Part shown: positions 7,564 to 17,539 of the stretch, piece by piece
How the letters are laid out: every line of letters begins with the position of its first letter
How positions within the stretch are numbered: position 1 is the first letter of the stretch
From: Orlajensenia flava
GTDB lineage: Bacteria > Actinomycetota > Actinomycetes > Actinomycetales > Microbacteriaceae
Assembly: GCF_004801905.1 (NCBI RefSeq)
Contig: NZ_SSSN01000003.1
Span: 1,054,001-1,118,000 of the forward strand
Direction of reading: 5' to 3'
DNA length: 64,000 nucleotides
The notes under the pieces: model-generated
Database searches by the model: none
Told to the model about the DNA's origin: nothing
What the model saw: only the letters and a program-made list of their open reading frames with translations
Program-made: the position numbers and the translations under genes

Positions 7564-9732
7564 ATGGACGTCGACAACCTCATCGATACCGACCTGGCAA
7601 GCGAGGTCGACGACGACTTCGAGCCCCTCGACCCCGCCGGCGACGCCTCCCTCCCCGAGGAGCGCTACCTCGACCGCGAGCTGAGCTGGCTCGCCTTCAA
7701 CCAGCGCGTGCTCGAGCTGGCGGAGGATCCCGACCTGCCTCCGCTGGAGCGGGCCAACTTCCTCGCCATCTTCGCCACCAACCTCGACGAGTTCTTCATG
7801 GTGCGGGTGGCCGGGTTGAAGCGTCGCATCCTGACCGGCCTCGCGGTTCCGACGAACGTGGGAAGGGCGCCCGTCGACGTGCTCTCCGACGTGTCGGCGA
7901 AGGCCCACGAGCTCCAGGAGCGGCACGCTCAGGCCTACAGCGAGCTCGTCCGGCCGGCACTCGCCGAGAACGGCATCGTCATCGTCACGTGGGACGAGCT
8001 CGACGAGGACGAGCGCCAGCGGCTGCACGACTACTTCTCCCGGCAGATCTTCCCGGTGCTGATGCCTCTCGCCGTCGACCCGGCGCATCCGTTCCCCTAC
8101 ATCTCCGGGCTCTCGCTCAACCTCTCGGTGCGGGTGCGCAACTCCAAGACCGGCAAGCAGGAGTTCGCCAGGCTCAAGGTGCCCCAGATGCTCCCGCGCT
8201 TCCTCGAGATCGCGTTCGACGGCGGGGGGCAGCGGTTCATCGCTCTCGAGGAACTCATCGCCAACTTCCTCGGCGACCTCTTTCCCGGCATGGAGATCCT
8301 CGACCACCACGTCTTCCGTGTGACCCGCAACGAGGATGTCGAGGTCGACGAGGACGAGACCGAGAACCTCATCAAGGCCCTCGAGAAGGAGTTGCTGCGG
8401 CGGAGGTTCGGGCCCCCCATCCGACTCGAGATCAGCAATGACATGGACGACCTGACGCTCGGCCTGCTCGTGCGCGAGCTCGACGTCACCGACAAGGAGG
8501 TCTACCGCCTCCCATCGCCGCTCGACCTGGGCGGCCTGTTCGACATCGCCAAGATCGACCGCCCCGACCTGCACTACCCGACCCACGTTCCGACGACGAG
8601 CGCCCGGCTCATGCCGAGCGAGCCGAACATGCGGCCAGACATCTTCGCGGCCATCTCACGTGGTGACGTGCTGCTGCACCACCCGTACGAGTCGTTCGCG
8701 ACGAGCGTGCAGGCGTTCATCGAGCAGGCCGCCGCCGACCCCGACGTCCTGGCCATCAAGCAGACGCTGTACCGCACGTCGGGTGACTCCCCCATCGTCG
8801 AGGCGTTGATCGACGCAGCCGAGTCGGGCAAGCAGGTGCTCGCCCTGGTGGAGATCAAGGCCCGCTTCGACGAGCAGGCCAACATCAGCTGGGCGCGCAA
8901 GCTCGAGAAGGCCGGCGTGCACGTGGTCTACGGCCTCGTCGGCCTCAAGACGCACTGCAAGCTCGCTCTCGTCATCCGTCAGGAGAAGGGCGAGTTGCGG
9001 CACTACAGCCACATCGGCACGGGCAACTACAACCCCAAGACGAGCCGCATCTACGAGGACCTCGGACTGCTCACGGACGACGACCAAGTGGGCAAGGACC
9101 TCACGCGCCTGTTCAACGAGCTGTCGGGCTACGCGATCGAGAAGAAGTTCAAGCGCCTGCTCGTCGCTCCGCTGCACCTGCGCAAGGGACTGCTGCGTCA
9201 CATCGCGCAGGAGACCACGAACGCCCTCGACGGCAAGCCGGCACGCATCCGCATCAAGGTCAACTCGATGGTCGACGAGGCCATCATCGACGCGCTCTAC
9301 CGTGCGTCGAACGCGGGCGTGCCCGTCGACATCTGGGTGCGGGGCATCTGCAGCCTCATGCCGGGCGTCGAGGGGATGAGCGAGAACATCCGGGTGCGTT
9401 CCATCCTCGGCCGCTACCTCGAGCACTCCCGCATCTTCTCGTTCGAGAACAACGGCGACCCCCACGTCTTCATCGGCAGTGCGGACATGATGCATCGCAA
9501 CCTCGACCGTCGCGTCGAGGCACTCGTGCGCCTGATCGACCCCAGCCAGTTGGACGAGATCGACAGCCTGTTCAGCAGGGCGATGGACGACAAGACCTCC
9601 TCGTGGTGGCTCGGCAGCGACGGCGTGTGGGTGCGCCACAACCTGGCCGACGACGGCACCCTGCTCGACGACATGCAGAACACCCTCATGAAGGAGATCA
9701 GCCTGCGGCGTCGACCCGGGAGGACGCGGTGA
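7564..9732 (+). CDS. ppk1: Polyphosphate kinase 1
   Basis: Reversible transfer of the ATP gamma-phosphate to polyphosphate; 722 aa, full length. N domain ([19 protein letters not shown]), head domain and two catalytic C domains are all present. The autophosphorylated His is in [14 protein letters not shown] at about residue 483. Second-domain motifs include [16 protein letters not shown] and [12 protein letters not shown]. Start ATG 7564, [10 protein letters not shown]. The mutT1-like gene follows with a GTGA overlap, the same pair found together in mycobacteria. Its place between glnR and pst suggests control by nitrogen or phosphate status. Confidence 0.97.
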   Translation: MDVDNLIDTDLASEVDDDFEPLDPAGDASLPEERYLDRELSWLAFNQRVLELAEDPDLPPLERANFLAIFATNLDEFFMVRVAGLKRRILTGLAVPTNVGRAPVDVLSDVSAKAHELQERHAQAYSELVRPALAENGIVIVTWDELDEDERQRLHDYFSRQIFPVLMPLAVDPAHPFPYISGLSLNLSVRVRNSKTGKQEFARLKVPQMLPRFLEIAFDGGGQRFIALEELIANFLGDLFPGMEILDHHVFRVTRNEDVEVDEDETENLIKALEKELLRRRFGPPIRLEISNDMDDLTLGLLVRELDVTDKEVYRLPSPLDLGGLFDIAKIDRPDLHYPTHVPTTSARLMPSEPNMRPDIFAAISRGDVLLHHPYESFATSVQAFIEQAAADPDVLAIKQTLYRTSGDSPIVEALIDAAESGKQVLALVEIKARFDEQANISWARKLEKAGVHVVYGLVGLKTHCKLALVIRQEKGELRHYSHIGTGNYNPKTSRIYEDLGLLTDDDQVGKDLTRLFNELSGYAIEKKFKRLLVAPLHLRKGLLRHIAQETTNALDGKPARIRIKVNSMVDEAIIDALYRASNAGVPVDIWVRGICSLMPGVEGMSENIRVRSILGRYLEHSRIFSFENNGDPHVFIGSADMMHRNLDRRVEALVRLIDPSQLDEIDSLFSRAMDDKTSSWWLGSDGVWVRHNLADDGTLLDDMQNTLMKEISLRRRPGRTR

Positions 9733-10667
9733 CGGCGACTGCCGTCTACGCTGCCGGCGCCGTCTGCTGGCGTGAGGTCGACGGAAAGCTCATGATCCTC
9801 GTCGTCCACCGCACGGTGCACGGCGATGTGACCATCCCCAAGGGCAAGGTCGACCCCGGCGAGTCGCTGCCTCAGACTGCCGTGCGCGAGATCGAGGAGG
9901 AGACCGGCCTCTCCGTCGCCCTCGGCGTTCCCGTCGGAATCTCGCGCTACCCGCTCTCGGGCGGGCGCAGCAAGATCGTGCACTACTGGTCGGCCGAGGC
10001 GACGGATGACGCCATCCGTCGCTCCACCTTCGTCCCCAACGGCGAGATCGCGGCGCTCGAGTGGGTGAGCATCAAGAAGGCCCGCGGCTACCTCTCCTAT
10101 GCGACCGACGTGGAGATCCTCGAGAACTTCGCCGCCCTCGTCGAGTCGGGCGTGACGCGCACCTTCGCCATCATCGCGCTCCGTCACGCCAAGGCCCTTC
10201 CGCACGAGGCATGGGACGGGACGGATGCCACCCGCCCCCTCTCGGAGCGCGGGGTGCGGCAGGCGGCGTCGATCGTCGACACCCTCGCCGCGTTCCGCCC
10301 CAAGCGCATCGTCACGAGCGACGCCACCCGCTGCGTCACGACCGTCACGCCCCTGTCGGTGGCGAGCGGCATCGAACTCAAGCGCACCGCGTCGATCAGC
10401 CAGGACGCCTACGACGCTGGCGAAGCCGACATCCGCGCCGTGGTGGGCAAGCGCGTGCGCTCGCGCAAGACTGCCGTGCTATGCAGTCACGGCCCTGTGC
10501 TGCCGACCCTCATGAGGGAGATCGCGCTCGCCACCGGGACCCCGGTCGGCGCGTACGTGACGGATGCCGCCGCCCTCGAGACCGCCGCGTTCTCCGTCGT
10601 GCACCTCTCGCAGACGAATCCCTCCTCCGGCATCATCGCGATCGAGACGCACGCACCACGGGTCTGA
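9729..10667 (+). CDS. mutT1: MutT1-like Nudix hydrolase fused to histidine phosphatase
   Basis: A 312-aa two-domain enzyme. The N-terminal Nudix domain has a complete box, from [20 protein letters not shown] into TGL. The C-terminal SixA/phosphoglycerate-mutase-like domain begins at [15 protein letters not shown] and has the second His in [11 protein letters not shown]. The mycobacterial MutT1 of this architecture degrades 8-oxo-(d)GTP and diadenosine polyphosphates. GTG start 9729 overlaps the ppk1 stop by 4 bp. The coupling suggests housekeeping of phosphorylated nucleotides alongside polyphosphate metabolism. Confidence 0.88.
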   Translation: MTATAVYAAGAVCWREVDGKLMILVVHRTVHGDVTIPKGKVDPGESLPQTAVREIEEETGLSVALGVPVGISRYPLSGGRSKIVHYWSAEATDDAIRRSTFVPNGEIAALEWVSIKKARGYLSYATDVEILENFAALVESGVTRTFAIIALRHAKALPHEAWDGTDATRPLSERGVRQAASIVDTLAAFRPKRIVTSDATRCVTTVTPLSVASGIELKRTASISQDAYDAGEADIRAVVGKRVRSRKTAVLCSHGPVLPTLMREIALATGTPVGAYVTDAAALETAAFSVVHLSQTNPSSGIIAIETHAPRV

Positions 10668-10700
10668 CGGGCGCTCCCGTGTGCGAAGGCGTCCGGCGGC

Positions 10701-10744
10701 GTTAAGCATCCGTTCACCTTGCAGGGGTCTGTGCTTAACGCACC
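10701..10744 (+). promoter_or_regulatory. PHO box in front of pstS
   Basis: Two perfect-phase 11-bp units, GTTAAGCATCC (10701) and GTTCACCTTGC (10712), are followed by two weaker units ending in CTTAACGCACC. GTTCACC is the core of actinobacterial PHO boxes. A TACCTT -10-like hexamer lies at 10750, so the box would sit at the -35 position, as expected for a site that recruits polymerase with RegX3/PhoP. The pstS start is 69 bp downstream of the last unit. Confidence 0.7.
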
Positions 10745-10812
10745 GCGCCTACCTTCGAGACGAGCCGGAACCGGCTCTCCCCCAAGCACCAGCACCCTTG
10801 AAAGGGACCTCA

Positions 10813-11913
10813 GTGAACCTCAAGCGTCTCGGCGCCCCGATCGTCCTCGCGGTCGTCGCCACCATCGCTCTGTCTTCGTGTGCAGCCAACGAAGCACCCG
10901 CCGAATCCGGCAGCACCACCACCGCAGCAGCCGAGAAGTTCTCCGGAACGCTCAACGGCATCGGATCCTCCGCCCAGGGCGCCGCGCAGACCACCTGGGT
11001 CGCCGGCTTCCAGCAGAACAACCCCGACGCGACCATCAACTACGACCCGCAGGGCTCAGGCGCCGGTCGCACGAGCTTCATCTCGGGCGCAGCCGACTTC
11101 GCCGGCTCGGACGCGGCCCTCAAGGACACCGAGCTCGCCGGAGCGTTCGCGCTCTGCGCAGCCGGCACCAAGGGCATCGACCTGCCGGTCTACATCTCCC
11201 CGATCGCCATCGCGTACAACGTCGACGGTCTCAAGGACCTGAAGCTCGACGCCGACACCATCGCGGGCATCTTCAGCGGTGCCATCACCACGTGGGACGA
11301 CGCCAAGATCAAGGCCCTGAACAAGGACGCCACCCTGCCGTCCGCCCCCATCACGGTCGTGCACCGCTCCGATGACTCGGGCACCACGCAGAACTTCACC
11401 GAGTACCTCGCGGCCAACGCGAAGACCGTGTGGACCTCGCCGGCATCGCAGACCTTCCCCTTCCAGGTGGGCGACGCGGCCAAGGGCACCTCGGGTGTCG
11501 CCGACGCGACCAAGAACGCGGCCAACTCGATCACCTACATCGACGAGTCCGGTTCGGCCGGTCTCTCGATCGCGCAGCTCAAGGTCGGCGACTCGTTCGT
11601 CAAGCTGAGCGCTGCCGGTGCCGCGGATGTCGTCTCGAAGTCCCCGATCGCCAGCGGCCGTGAGGACAACGACCTCGCCATCGCGATCGACCGCACCAAC
11701 ACCGACAAGAACGCCTGGCCGCTCGTGCTGGTCAGCTACGTCATCGCCTGCCAGCAGTACCAGGACGCCGACAAGGCCGCCCTGGTCAAGGGCTACGTGA
11801 ACTACATCGTCACCGATGCAGCTCAGAAGGCCGCGGCAGAGCAGGCCGGTTCGGCTCCGCTGTCCGCCGACCTCGCCAAGAAGGTCGCTGCGGCAGCCGC
11901 CACCATCAAGTAG
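10813..11913 (+). CDS. pstS: Phosphate ABC transporter substrate-binding lipoprotein PstS
   Basis: A 366-aa lipoprotein. The signal peptide ends in lipobox ALSSC (Cys23), followed by a Ser/Thr/Ala-rich linker and a PBP-like phosphate-binding domain. Typical PstS segments are GIGSSAQGAAQTTW, GSGAGRTSFISGAADFAGSD and HRSDDSGTTQNFTEYL, which carry the phosphate ligands. GTG start 10813 has the ribosome site AAAGGGA at good spacing; upstream in-frame starts lack homology. First gene of pstSCAB behind the PHO box. A strong hairpin follows the stop. Confidence 0.96.
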   Translation: MNLKRLGAPIVLAVVATIALSSCAANEAPAESGSTTTAAAEKFSGTLNGIGSSAQGAAQTTWVAGFQQNNPDATINYDPQGSGAGRTSFISGAADFAGSDAALKDTELAGAFALCAAGTKGIDLPVYISPIAIAYNVDGLKDLKLDADTIAGIFSGAITTWDDAKIKALNKDATLPSAPITVVHRSDDSGTTQNFTEYLAANAKTVWTSPASQTFPFQVGDAAKGTSGVADATKNAANSITYIDESGSAGLSIAQLKVGDSFVKLSAAGAADVVSKSPIASGREDNDLAIAIDRTNTDKNAWPLVLVSYVIACQQYQDADKAALVKGYVNYIVTDAAQKAAAEQAGSAPLSADLAKKVAAAAATIK

Positions 11914-11925
11914 CATCACCCCACA

Positions 11926-11963
11926 CCATTCGGCCCGAGCGGAACTCCGCTCGGGCCGAATGG
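11926..11963 (+). terminator. Hairpin between pstS and pstC (attenuator or mRNA stabiliser)
   Basis: Perfect inverted repeat: CCATTCGGCCCGAGCGGA, two bases AC, then its exact complement. It begins 12 bp after the pstS stop and has no U-run. In pst operons such elements stabilise the pstS message or partly terminate transcription, so that binding protein exceeds permease. Confidence 0.75.
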
Positions 11964-12006
11964 CCGGTTCACCACCCGATCTGCCGAGACCACGGAAAGT
12001 GCGGTA

Positions 12007-12948
12007 ATGACCAGCGCAACACTGTCGACACCGAAGGCGAAGGCCCGTCTCGGCGACCGCGTCTTCTCCGCGAGCACCGTCGTGGCGGGGTCCCTCATCC
12101 TGGCGACGCTGGCCGCCGTCGCGATCTTCCTCGTCGTCCAGAGCCTGCCGGCGATCTTCGCGAAAGCGGGAACGCTCCCCAACGACGCGGCCAACTTCTG
12201 GACGTACGTCTGGCCGCTCGTCTTCGGCACCATCTGGGCGGCACTCCTCGCCCTCATCGTCGCGACCCCGCTCTCCATCGGCATCGCGTTGTTCATCTCG
12301 CACTACGCCCCGCGTCGCGTCGCTCAGAGCCTGGGCTACATCATCGACCTCCTCGCGGCGGTGCCGTCCGTGGTCTTCGGACTCTGGGGCATCGCGACCC
12401 TGTCCGGTTTCGTCCAGCCGTTCTACACCTGGCTCGGCGCGAACCTGGGTTGGTTCCCGTTGTTCGCCCCGCCGATCTCCGGCACCGGCCGCACCATCCT
12501 CACCGCTGCGCTCGTGCTCGCCGTCATGGTCATCCCGATCATGACCGCCATCTGCCGCGAGGTCTTCCTGCAGACGCCGCGCCTCCACGAGGAGGCCGCC
12601 CTGGCGCTCGGAGCCACGCGCTGGGAGATGGTGCGGATGGCCGTCCTGCCGTTCGCGCGGTCCGGCATCATCTCGGCCATCATGCTGGGCCTCGGTCGCG
12701 CACTCGGTGAGACCCTGGCGATCGCGATGGTGCTCTCGCCCGCGATCGTCGTCAAGTTCGCCGTGCTGCAGGCGCAGAGCCCCAACACCATCGCCGCGAA
12801 CATCGCCCTGCAGTTCCCCGAGGCGACCGGCGTCTCCGTGAACGCGCTGATCGCATCCGGTCTCGTCCTCTTCGTCGTGACACTGTTGATCAACATGCTC
12901 GCGCGCTACATCGTCAACCGCCGCAAGGCCTTCTCGGGAGCGAACTGA
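12007..12948 (+). CDS. pstC: Phosphate ABC transporter permease PstC
   Basis: Inner-membrane permease of 313 aa with about six helices. The BPD transmembrane domain carries the EAA-like loop HEEAALALGATRWEMVRMAVLP and the PstC-specific start GDRVFSASTVVAGSLI. GLWGIATL and LGRALGETLAIAMVLSP are typical. It pairs with PstA to form the phosphate channel. The stop overlaps the pstA start in TGATG. Confidence 0.95.
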   Translation: MTSATLSTPKAKARLGDRVFSASTVVAGSLILATLAAVAIFLVVQSLPAIFAKAGTLPNDAANFWTYVWPLVFGTIWAALLALIVATPLSIGIALFISHYAPRRVAQSLGYIIDLLAAVPSVVFGLWGIATLSGFVQPFYTWLGANLGWFPLFAPPISGTGRTILTAALVLAVMVIPIMTAICREVFLQTPRLHEEAALALGATRWEMVRMAVLPFARSGIISAIMLGLGRALGETLAIAMVLSPAIVVKFAVLQAQSPNTIAANIALQFPEATGVSVNALIASGLVLFVVTLLINMLARYIVNRRKAFSGAN

Positions 12949-14039
12949 TGACAACGGCCACCCTGCGGGCGACCTCCCTCCCCAACTCGCTCACCGCCGG
13001 CAAGCTGCCTCGCGGCACCACCTGGATGGTGCTCGTCGGCAGCTGGATCGTCTTCGGCGCCATCTTCGGCGTCATCGCCGCGGCGGGCGGCGGTGCCAAG
13101 AGCTTCAACATCGTCGGGGCCGTCTTCTTCGGAACGGTCCTGTTCGATGTCGTGATCTTCGTCATCTCCCTGCTCGTCGAGGGCATCCGCAAGGCGCAGG
13201 ACCGCTTGGTGACCTCGCTCGTGGCCACCGCGTTCATCATCGCGCTGCTGCCGCTGATCTCGCTGGCGTGGACCGTGGTCAGCAACGGCCTGGCCCGATT
13301 CGACATCGCCTTCTTCTCCCAGTCCATGCGCAACGTCATCGGTGAGGGCGGCGGCGCGCTGCACGCCATCGTCGGCACCCTGCTCGTCACGCTGGCGGCG
13401 GCGATCATCTCGGTGCCGATCGGCCTGCTGACCTCGATCTACCTGGTCGAGTACGGTCGCGGCATGCTCGCCCGCGGCATCACGTTCTTCGTGGATGTGA
13501 TGACCGGCATCCCCTCGATCGTGGCCGGCCTGTTCGCCTACGCCCTGTTCGCGCTGTTCTTCGGGCCGGGCATCCGCAGCGGCTTCATGGGAGCGATCGC
13601 GCTCTCGGTGCTCATGATCCCGGTGGTCGTGCGCTCGAGCGAGGAGATCCTGCGCCTCGTGCCCAATGAGCTGCGCGAGGCCTCCTACGCGCTAGGCGTG
13701 CCCAAGTGGCTCACCGTGCTGCGCATCGTGCTGCCGACCTCGCTCGCCGGCCTCACCACAGGCATCATGCTGGCCATCGCGCGCGTCATCGGCGAGACCG
13801 CGCCGCTGCTCATCGTCTGCGGCTTCACCACCAGCATGAACTACGACCTGTTCAAGGACCGGATGATGACCCTCCCGGTCTTCGTGTACACGCAGTACAC
13901 GCAGGCGGCCGGCCTCAACGCGCAGGCCTCGATCGATCGCGCCTGGACGGCTGCGCTCGCCCTCATCCTCATCGTGATGCTGCTCAACCTCGCCGGCCGC
14001 ATCATCGCCAAGATCTTCGCCCCCAAGTACGGCCGCTGA
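12948..14039 (+). CDS. pstA: Phosphate ABC transporter permease PstA
   Basis: Permease of 363 aa, longer than many PstA because of an extra N-terminal region with three hydrophobic segments (about 20-40, 50-85 and 90-120). The core permease domain with EAA loop [25 protein letters not shown] follows. [15 protein letters not shown] and [10 protein letters not shown] are PstA hallmarks. Translationally coupled to pstC by a 1-bp overlap. The extended N-terminus occurs in several actinobacterial PstA proteins. Confidence 0.95.
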   Translation: MTTATLRATSLPNSLTAGKLPRGTTWMVLVGSWIVFGAIFGVIAAAGGGAKSFNIVGAVFFGTVLFDVVIFVISLLVEGIRKAQDRLVTSLVATAFIIALLPLISLAWTVVSNGLARFDIAFFSQSMRNVIGEGGGALHAIVGTLLVTLAAAIISVPIGLLTSIYLVEYGRGMLARGITFFVDVMTGIPSIVAGLFAYALFALFFGPGIRSGFMGAIALSVLMIPVVVRSSEEILRLVPNELREASYALGVPKWLTVLRIVLPTSLAGLTTGIMLAIARVIGETAPLLIVCGFTTSMNYDLFKDRMMTLPVFVYTQYTQAAGLNAQASIDRAWTAALALILIVMLLNLAGRIIAKIFAPKYGR

Positions 14040-14067
14040 GCCGACCGCCGATCCAAGGAATCCACAC

Positions 14068-14847
14068 GTGTCCAAGCGCATCGAGGTCAACGACCTCAAC
14101 GTCTACTACTCCAGCTTCCTGGCCGTCGAGGACGTGTCCCTGACCATCGAGCCCCGCACCGTGACGGCCTTCATCGGGCCGTCAGGATGCGGCAAGTCGA
14201 CCTTCCTCCGCACGCTCAACCGCATGCACGAGGTGATCCCCGGTGCTCGCGTCGAGGGCGAGGTGCTCATCGACGGCAACAACCTCTACGGCGCCGGCGT
14301 CGACCCGGTTCTCGTGCGGCGCCAAGTGGGCATGGTCTTCCAGCGGCCCAACCCGTTCCCCACCATGTCGATCGGCGACAACGTGCTCGCGGGCGTCAAG
14401 CTCAACAACCGACGCATGTCCAAGAGCGACTCCGAGGCGCTCATCGAGCAGTCGCTGCAGGGCGCCAACCTGTGGAACGAGGTCAAGGACCGCCTCGGGC
14501 AGCCGGGCTCCGGCCTCTCGGGCGGCCAGCAGCAGCGCCTCTGCATCGCCCGCGCGATCGCGGTCTCCCCCGAGGTGATCCTCATGGACGAGCCGTGCTC
14601 GGCGCTCGACCCGATCTCGACGCTCGCCATCGAGGACCTCATCGAGGAGCTCAAGCAGGAGTACACGATCGTCATCGTGACGCACAACATGCAGCAGGCC
14701 AGCCGCGTGTCCGACAAGACCGCCTTCTTCAACATCGCGGGAACCGGCAAGCCGGGCAAGCTCATCGAGTACAGCGACACGACGACGATCTTCTCGAACC
14801 CGACCGTCCAGGCCACTGAGGACTACGTCTCCGGCCGCTTCGGTTGA
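14068..14847 (+). CDS. pstB: Phosphate ABC transporter ATPase PstB
   Basis: A 259-aa ATPase energising PstCA. Walker [10 protein letters not shown] (residues 37-45), the diagnostic [12 protein letters not shown] stretch, signature [14 protein letters not shown], Walker [14 protein letters not shown], and H-loop [15 protein letters not shown] are all present. Length is normal. GTG start at 14068, 28 bp after pstA. Last gene of the operon; phoU is not here but lies 12 kb upstream next to senX3. Confidence 0.97.
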   Translation: MSKRIEVNDLNVYYSSFLAVEDVSLTIEPRTVTAFIGPSGCGKSTFLRTLNRMHEVIPGARVEGEVLIDGNNLYGAGVDPVLVRRQVGMVFQRPNPFPTMSIGDNVLAGVKLNNRRMSKSDSEALIEQSLQGANLWNEVKDRLGQPGSGLSGGQQQRLCIARAIAVSPEVILMDEPCSALDPISTLAIEDLIEELKQEYTIVIVTHNMQQASRVSDKTAFFNIAGTGKPGKLIEYSDTTTIFSNPTVQATEDYVSGRFG

Positions 14848-14896
14848 TTCCGGCCGCCCGAGCGGTTCCGGTCTTTCCGGCTGCGGTCGTTCCTGA

Positions 14897-15781
14897 TCAG
14901 TTCCGCGGGCTCAGCAGGTAACGGGTGAAGGCATCCGTCGGCTCGGCGTCGATCGCGAGCGGCACGCCGTCGAGCTCGACGACGGGTGCTGCCAGGCGCA
15001 CGCTGGACACCAGCCAGATCGCCTCGGCGCTCCGCAGTTCGTCGATCGTCATGTCCCGCTCGGCGACGGGATAGTCGTGAACGCGGATGTATTCGAACAG
15101 GCTCGCCTGCGTCGTGCCGGCGAGGATGGACCCGGAGGGCCGCGGGGTGACGAAGACGCCGTCGATGCGCGCGATGACGCTCGACGTCGGGCCCTCCATG
15201 ACGAACCCGTCACTCGTCACGAAGATGGTGTCGTCTGCGCCGCGGCGACGCGCCTCACGCAGCGCGGCCATGTTCACCGCGTAGCTCAGGGTCTTGGCGC
15301 CCAGCAGCAGCCACGGCGCCCGCTCGGCCACGCCGTGGTCATAGCCGCGGTCGAGCGTGACGACACGGATGCCCTGAGTGCGCGCAGCGGTCGAGTCCGC
15401 CGCGGGGTTCACGCTCAGCCACGCAGTCGGCGCCGGACCGTGCTCGACGCCGCGGCTGAGCACGAGCTTCATGGCGAGTTCGCCCTCGGCCGGTACCTGC
15501 TCGAGGGCGAAGGAGATGGCCGCACGCCACTGGCGCAGGTTGGGTACCGGGAGCTCGCAGATCTCGGCGGAGCGCACGAGGCGGGCGAGGTGCGCCTCGG
15601 ACTCCTGTACGTGCCCGTCGACGACGGCGATGGTCTCGAAGATGCCGTCGCCACGCTGCGTGCTGAGCTCGCCGACGCGGAGCGCCGGGGCATCCGCCGG
15701 CACGGCCCGGAAGGTTCCGTCCACCTCCGCATCGTCGTCGGCGGCGAGCGGATCGATGATGAGCGTGTACGGAAGGGCCAT
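14897..15781 (-). CDS. pabC: Class IV PLP aminotransferase, aminodeoxychorismate-lyase-like
   Basis: A 294-aa fold-type IV PLP enzyme, likely 4-amino-4-deoxychorismate lyase (PabC, making p-aminobenzoate for folate). The Lys that binds PLP is in LLGAKTLSYAVNMAA. The C-terminal motif GFVMEGPTSSVIARIDG resembles the EGxxSNxF block, and the start GDGIFETIAVVDG is typical. Branched-chain or D-amino-acid aminotransferases share the fold, so the substrate is inferred. Start ATG 15781; the 44 upstream codons are not conserved-looking. Stands alone; no pabA/pabB nearby. Confidence 0.7.
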   Translation of the reverse strand: MALPYTLIIDPLAADDDAEVDGTFRAVPADAPALRVGELSTQRGDGIFETIAVVDGHVQESEAHLARLVRSAEICELPVPNLRQWRAAISFALEQVPAEGELAMKLVLSRGVEHGPAPTAWLSVNPAADSTAARTQGIRVVTLDRGYDHGVAERAPWLLLGAKTLSYAVNMAALREARRRGADDTIFVTSDGFVMEGPTSSVIARIDGVFVTPRPSGSILAGTTQASLFEYIRVHDYPVAERDMTIDELRSAEAIWLVSSVRLAAPVVELDGVPLAIDAEPTDAFTRYLLSPRN

Positions 15782-15971
15782 GCGACCGAGCCTACGCGGC
15801 GGCGGGCATGAGGATGGCCGGGCCGCAGAACGCCTCTCGGCGCGAGGCCGCTCGGAGCGGCGAATATTGGAGCCCGGGGTTACTGCGGCCCGGCCACGCT
15901 CCAGTGTAACCATCCGTCGCGTGCGGTATTCCCGCGGTCGGCGACGTCAGTCGGCCGGCGACGGCGGGGCG

Positions 15972-16748
15972 TCACTCGCGGCCGATGACGAGGCGGAGCG
16001 ATCCGTCGAAGGTCGGCTGGGAGCGCAGGTCTCCACGACGATCGTCCCATGCTCCTGACGCGAGGTCGTCGCCGAGACGCCGCACGGCGAGTTCGGCGGC
16101 GTCGGCGGCGATGAAGCTCCACGCCGAGTTCGCCAGCCGTGCGCCCGGCTCGAGCAGCATCTCGGGACGACCGTAGTAGGCCTCGCCGAACCCGTCGGTG
16201 CAGTCGAGCGGAATCGGCACGGGCTCGATGACGCTCCGCCCACCCAATGCGGAGGCCAGGAGCTCGATGGAGGGATAACGAGCCGCCTCGGTCGCGATCA
16301 CCTCGGGAGCGTACTCGGCCAGCCAGAACCGGTCGAGCGCCGTCGGGTCGCAGCTGAGGACGAGAACCGGGCCACGCGTCACTCGCCTCAGCTCGGCGAG
16401 CCCCGCGTCGAGGTCGCTCCACTGATGGACGGTGAAGGTGGCCAACGCAGCGTCGAAGCTGCCGTCGTCGAACGGCAGGTCCTCCGCCGTCGCGTCGATG
16501 GCCGGGGGCAATCCGGACGGTCGTTGCGCGCGCATGGTCGCCGACGGCTCGACCGCGGTCACGTGACGGTCACGGGGCTCGTACGATCCGGCCCCCGCCC
16601 CGACGTTGAGCACGGTGCGGGCCTCACCGAGGGCACGGATGATCTGCGTCGCGATGCGCGGATCGGGTCGTCGATAGCTCGCGTATCCCTCCCCGATCGT
16701 TCCGTAGTCGGCGTCGCCGGCGCTTCCATCGGCCGCTCGCGGTGACAT
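15972..16748 (-). CDS. Class I SAM-dependent methyltransferase
   Basis: A 258-aa methyltransferase of the Methyltransf_11 type. Motif I is NVGAGAGSYEPRD with the acidic VEPSATM following. The DLPFDDGSFDAALATFTVHQW segment matches motifs II-III. The substrate is unknown. I choose ATG 16748 because it overlaps the upstream stop in TGATG; the open frame extends 12 codons further. Co-transcribed with the hypothetical gene upstream. Confidence 0.75.
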   Translation of the reverse strand: MSPRAADGSAGDADYGTIGEGYASYRRPDPRIATQIIRALGEARTVLNVGAGAGSYEPRDRHVTAVEPSATMRAQRPSGLPPAIDATAEDLPFDDGSFDAALATFTVHQWSDLDAGLAELRRVTRGPVLVLSCDPTALDRFWLAEYAPEVIATEAARYPSIELLASALGGRSVIEPVPIPLDCTDGFGEAYYGRPEMLLEPGARLANSAWSFIAADAAELAVRRLGDDLASGAWDDRRGDLRSQPTFDGSLRLVIGRE

Positions 16749-17377
16749 CAGTCGAGCGAGTCCGTTCGCCACAGGCGTGCGCACGCCGAGAACTCGTCGG
16801 CCAGCTCCGCGAAGCGCAGTGCGCGTGTGGTGAGCTCGGTGGCACGCTCGGGGGCGGTGGCATCCGTATCATCGGCGAGGCTCGTGGCACCCGCGGCCAT
16901 CACGCGGCAGAAGGCGCCCGCCCGGTCGAGGGCGACACCGAAGTCGCCCGCGAAGATGCCGCGGAGGATGGCGTCGGCGAGCGTGACGATGTCGTCGGGA
17001 CTGGTGGGGTTCGGTGCTCCGGCCACCACCTGGTCGATGGTCGTGGAGACCTCGGTGCCGCGCTGGTACAGGAAGCTCGTTCCGGTCGGATCTTGGCGGA
17101 TCAGCAGACGCACGAGGTACAGGCGCCACAGGGCGCCGGGCAGACTCCGGGCCGAGGCGCGCGACCAGAGCTCGGCGACCGCGTCGATGCCGTGCTCGTC
17201 GGTGTAGCCGACCAGCCGTTCGACGATCTCCGGGTCGGGATTCTCCCGCACGCGGCTCAGGAGCGCGTTCGCGGTCTCGTGCGCGACCCGGCTGAGCTGG
17301 GCGGGATCGTCTCCGCCGTGGAATGACTCGAAGACGCGCGAGGGGAACTTGGTGGGCTTGTGGATGCGGTCGGCCAT
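16748..17377 (-). CDS. Conserved hypothetical actinobacterial protein
   Basis: A 209-aa soluble, mainly helical protein with no membrane segment, signal or recognised catalytic motif. It begins MADRIHKPTKFPSRVF after a strong ribosome site GGAAGGAG. The regular helical repeats, such as AVAELWSRASARSLPGALW and RALRFAELADEFSACARLW, suggest a helical-bundle scaffold. Coupled by TGATG to the downstream methyltransferase and divergent from tRNA-Lys. Function not assignable. Confidence 0.6.
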   Translation of the reverse strand: MADRIHKPTKFPSRVFESFHGGDDPAQLSRVAHETANALLSRVRENPDPEIVERLVGYTDEHGIDAVAELWSRASARSLPGALWRLYLVRLLIRQDPTGTSFLYQRGTEVSTTIDQVVAGAPNPTSPDDIVTLADAILRGIFAGDFGVALDRAGAFCRVMAAGATSLADDTDATAPERATELTTRALRFAELADEFSACARLWRTDSLD

Positions 17378-17454
17378 CGGGCTCCTTCCGGTGCGTGTTC
17401 GCACAACGCTACGCGCATTCGCGGGCGGATGATCCGCGATAGATTGGGTGTTGC

Positions 17455-17527
17455 GGGCCTCTAGCTCAGTTGGTAGAGCAAGGGACTTTTAATCCCTGGG
17501 TCGTCGGTTCGAGCCCGACGGGGCCCA
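17455..17527 (+). tRNA. tRNA-Lys (anticodon UUU)
   Basis: A 73-nt cloverleaf. Acceptor GGGCCTC pairs with GGGGCCC (one G-U), D-arm GCTC/GAGC, anticodon stem AGGGA/TCCCT enclosing CTTTTAA (anticodon TTT), T-arm GTCGG TTCGAGC CCGAC, discriminator A. CCA is not encoded (ACCT follows). It is single copy and stands alone between two leftward genes. Confidence 0.97.
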
Positions 17528-17539
17528 CCTTGTTGGCAG

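Noticed and set aside
15870..15915. GGTTAC...GTAACC and TGGAGC...GCTCCA dyads upstream of the aminodeoxychorismate-lyase-like gene
   Set aside because: The arms are only six bases, overlap each other and enclose long loops, so neither a terminator nor an operator can be supported.
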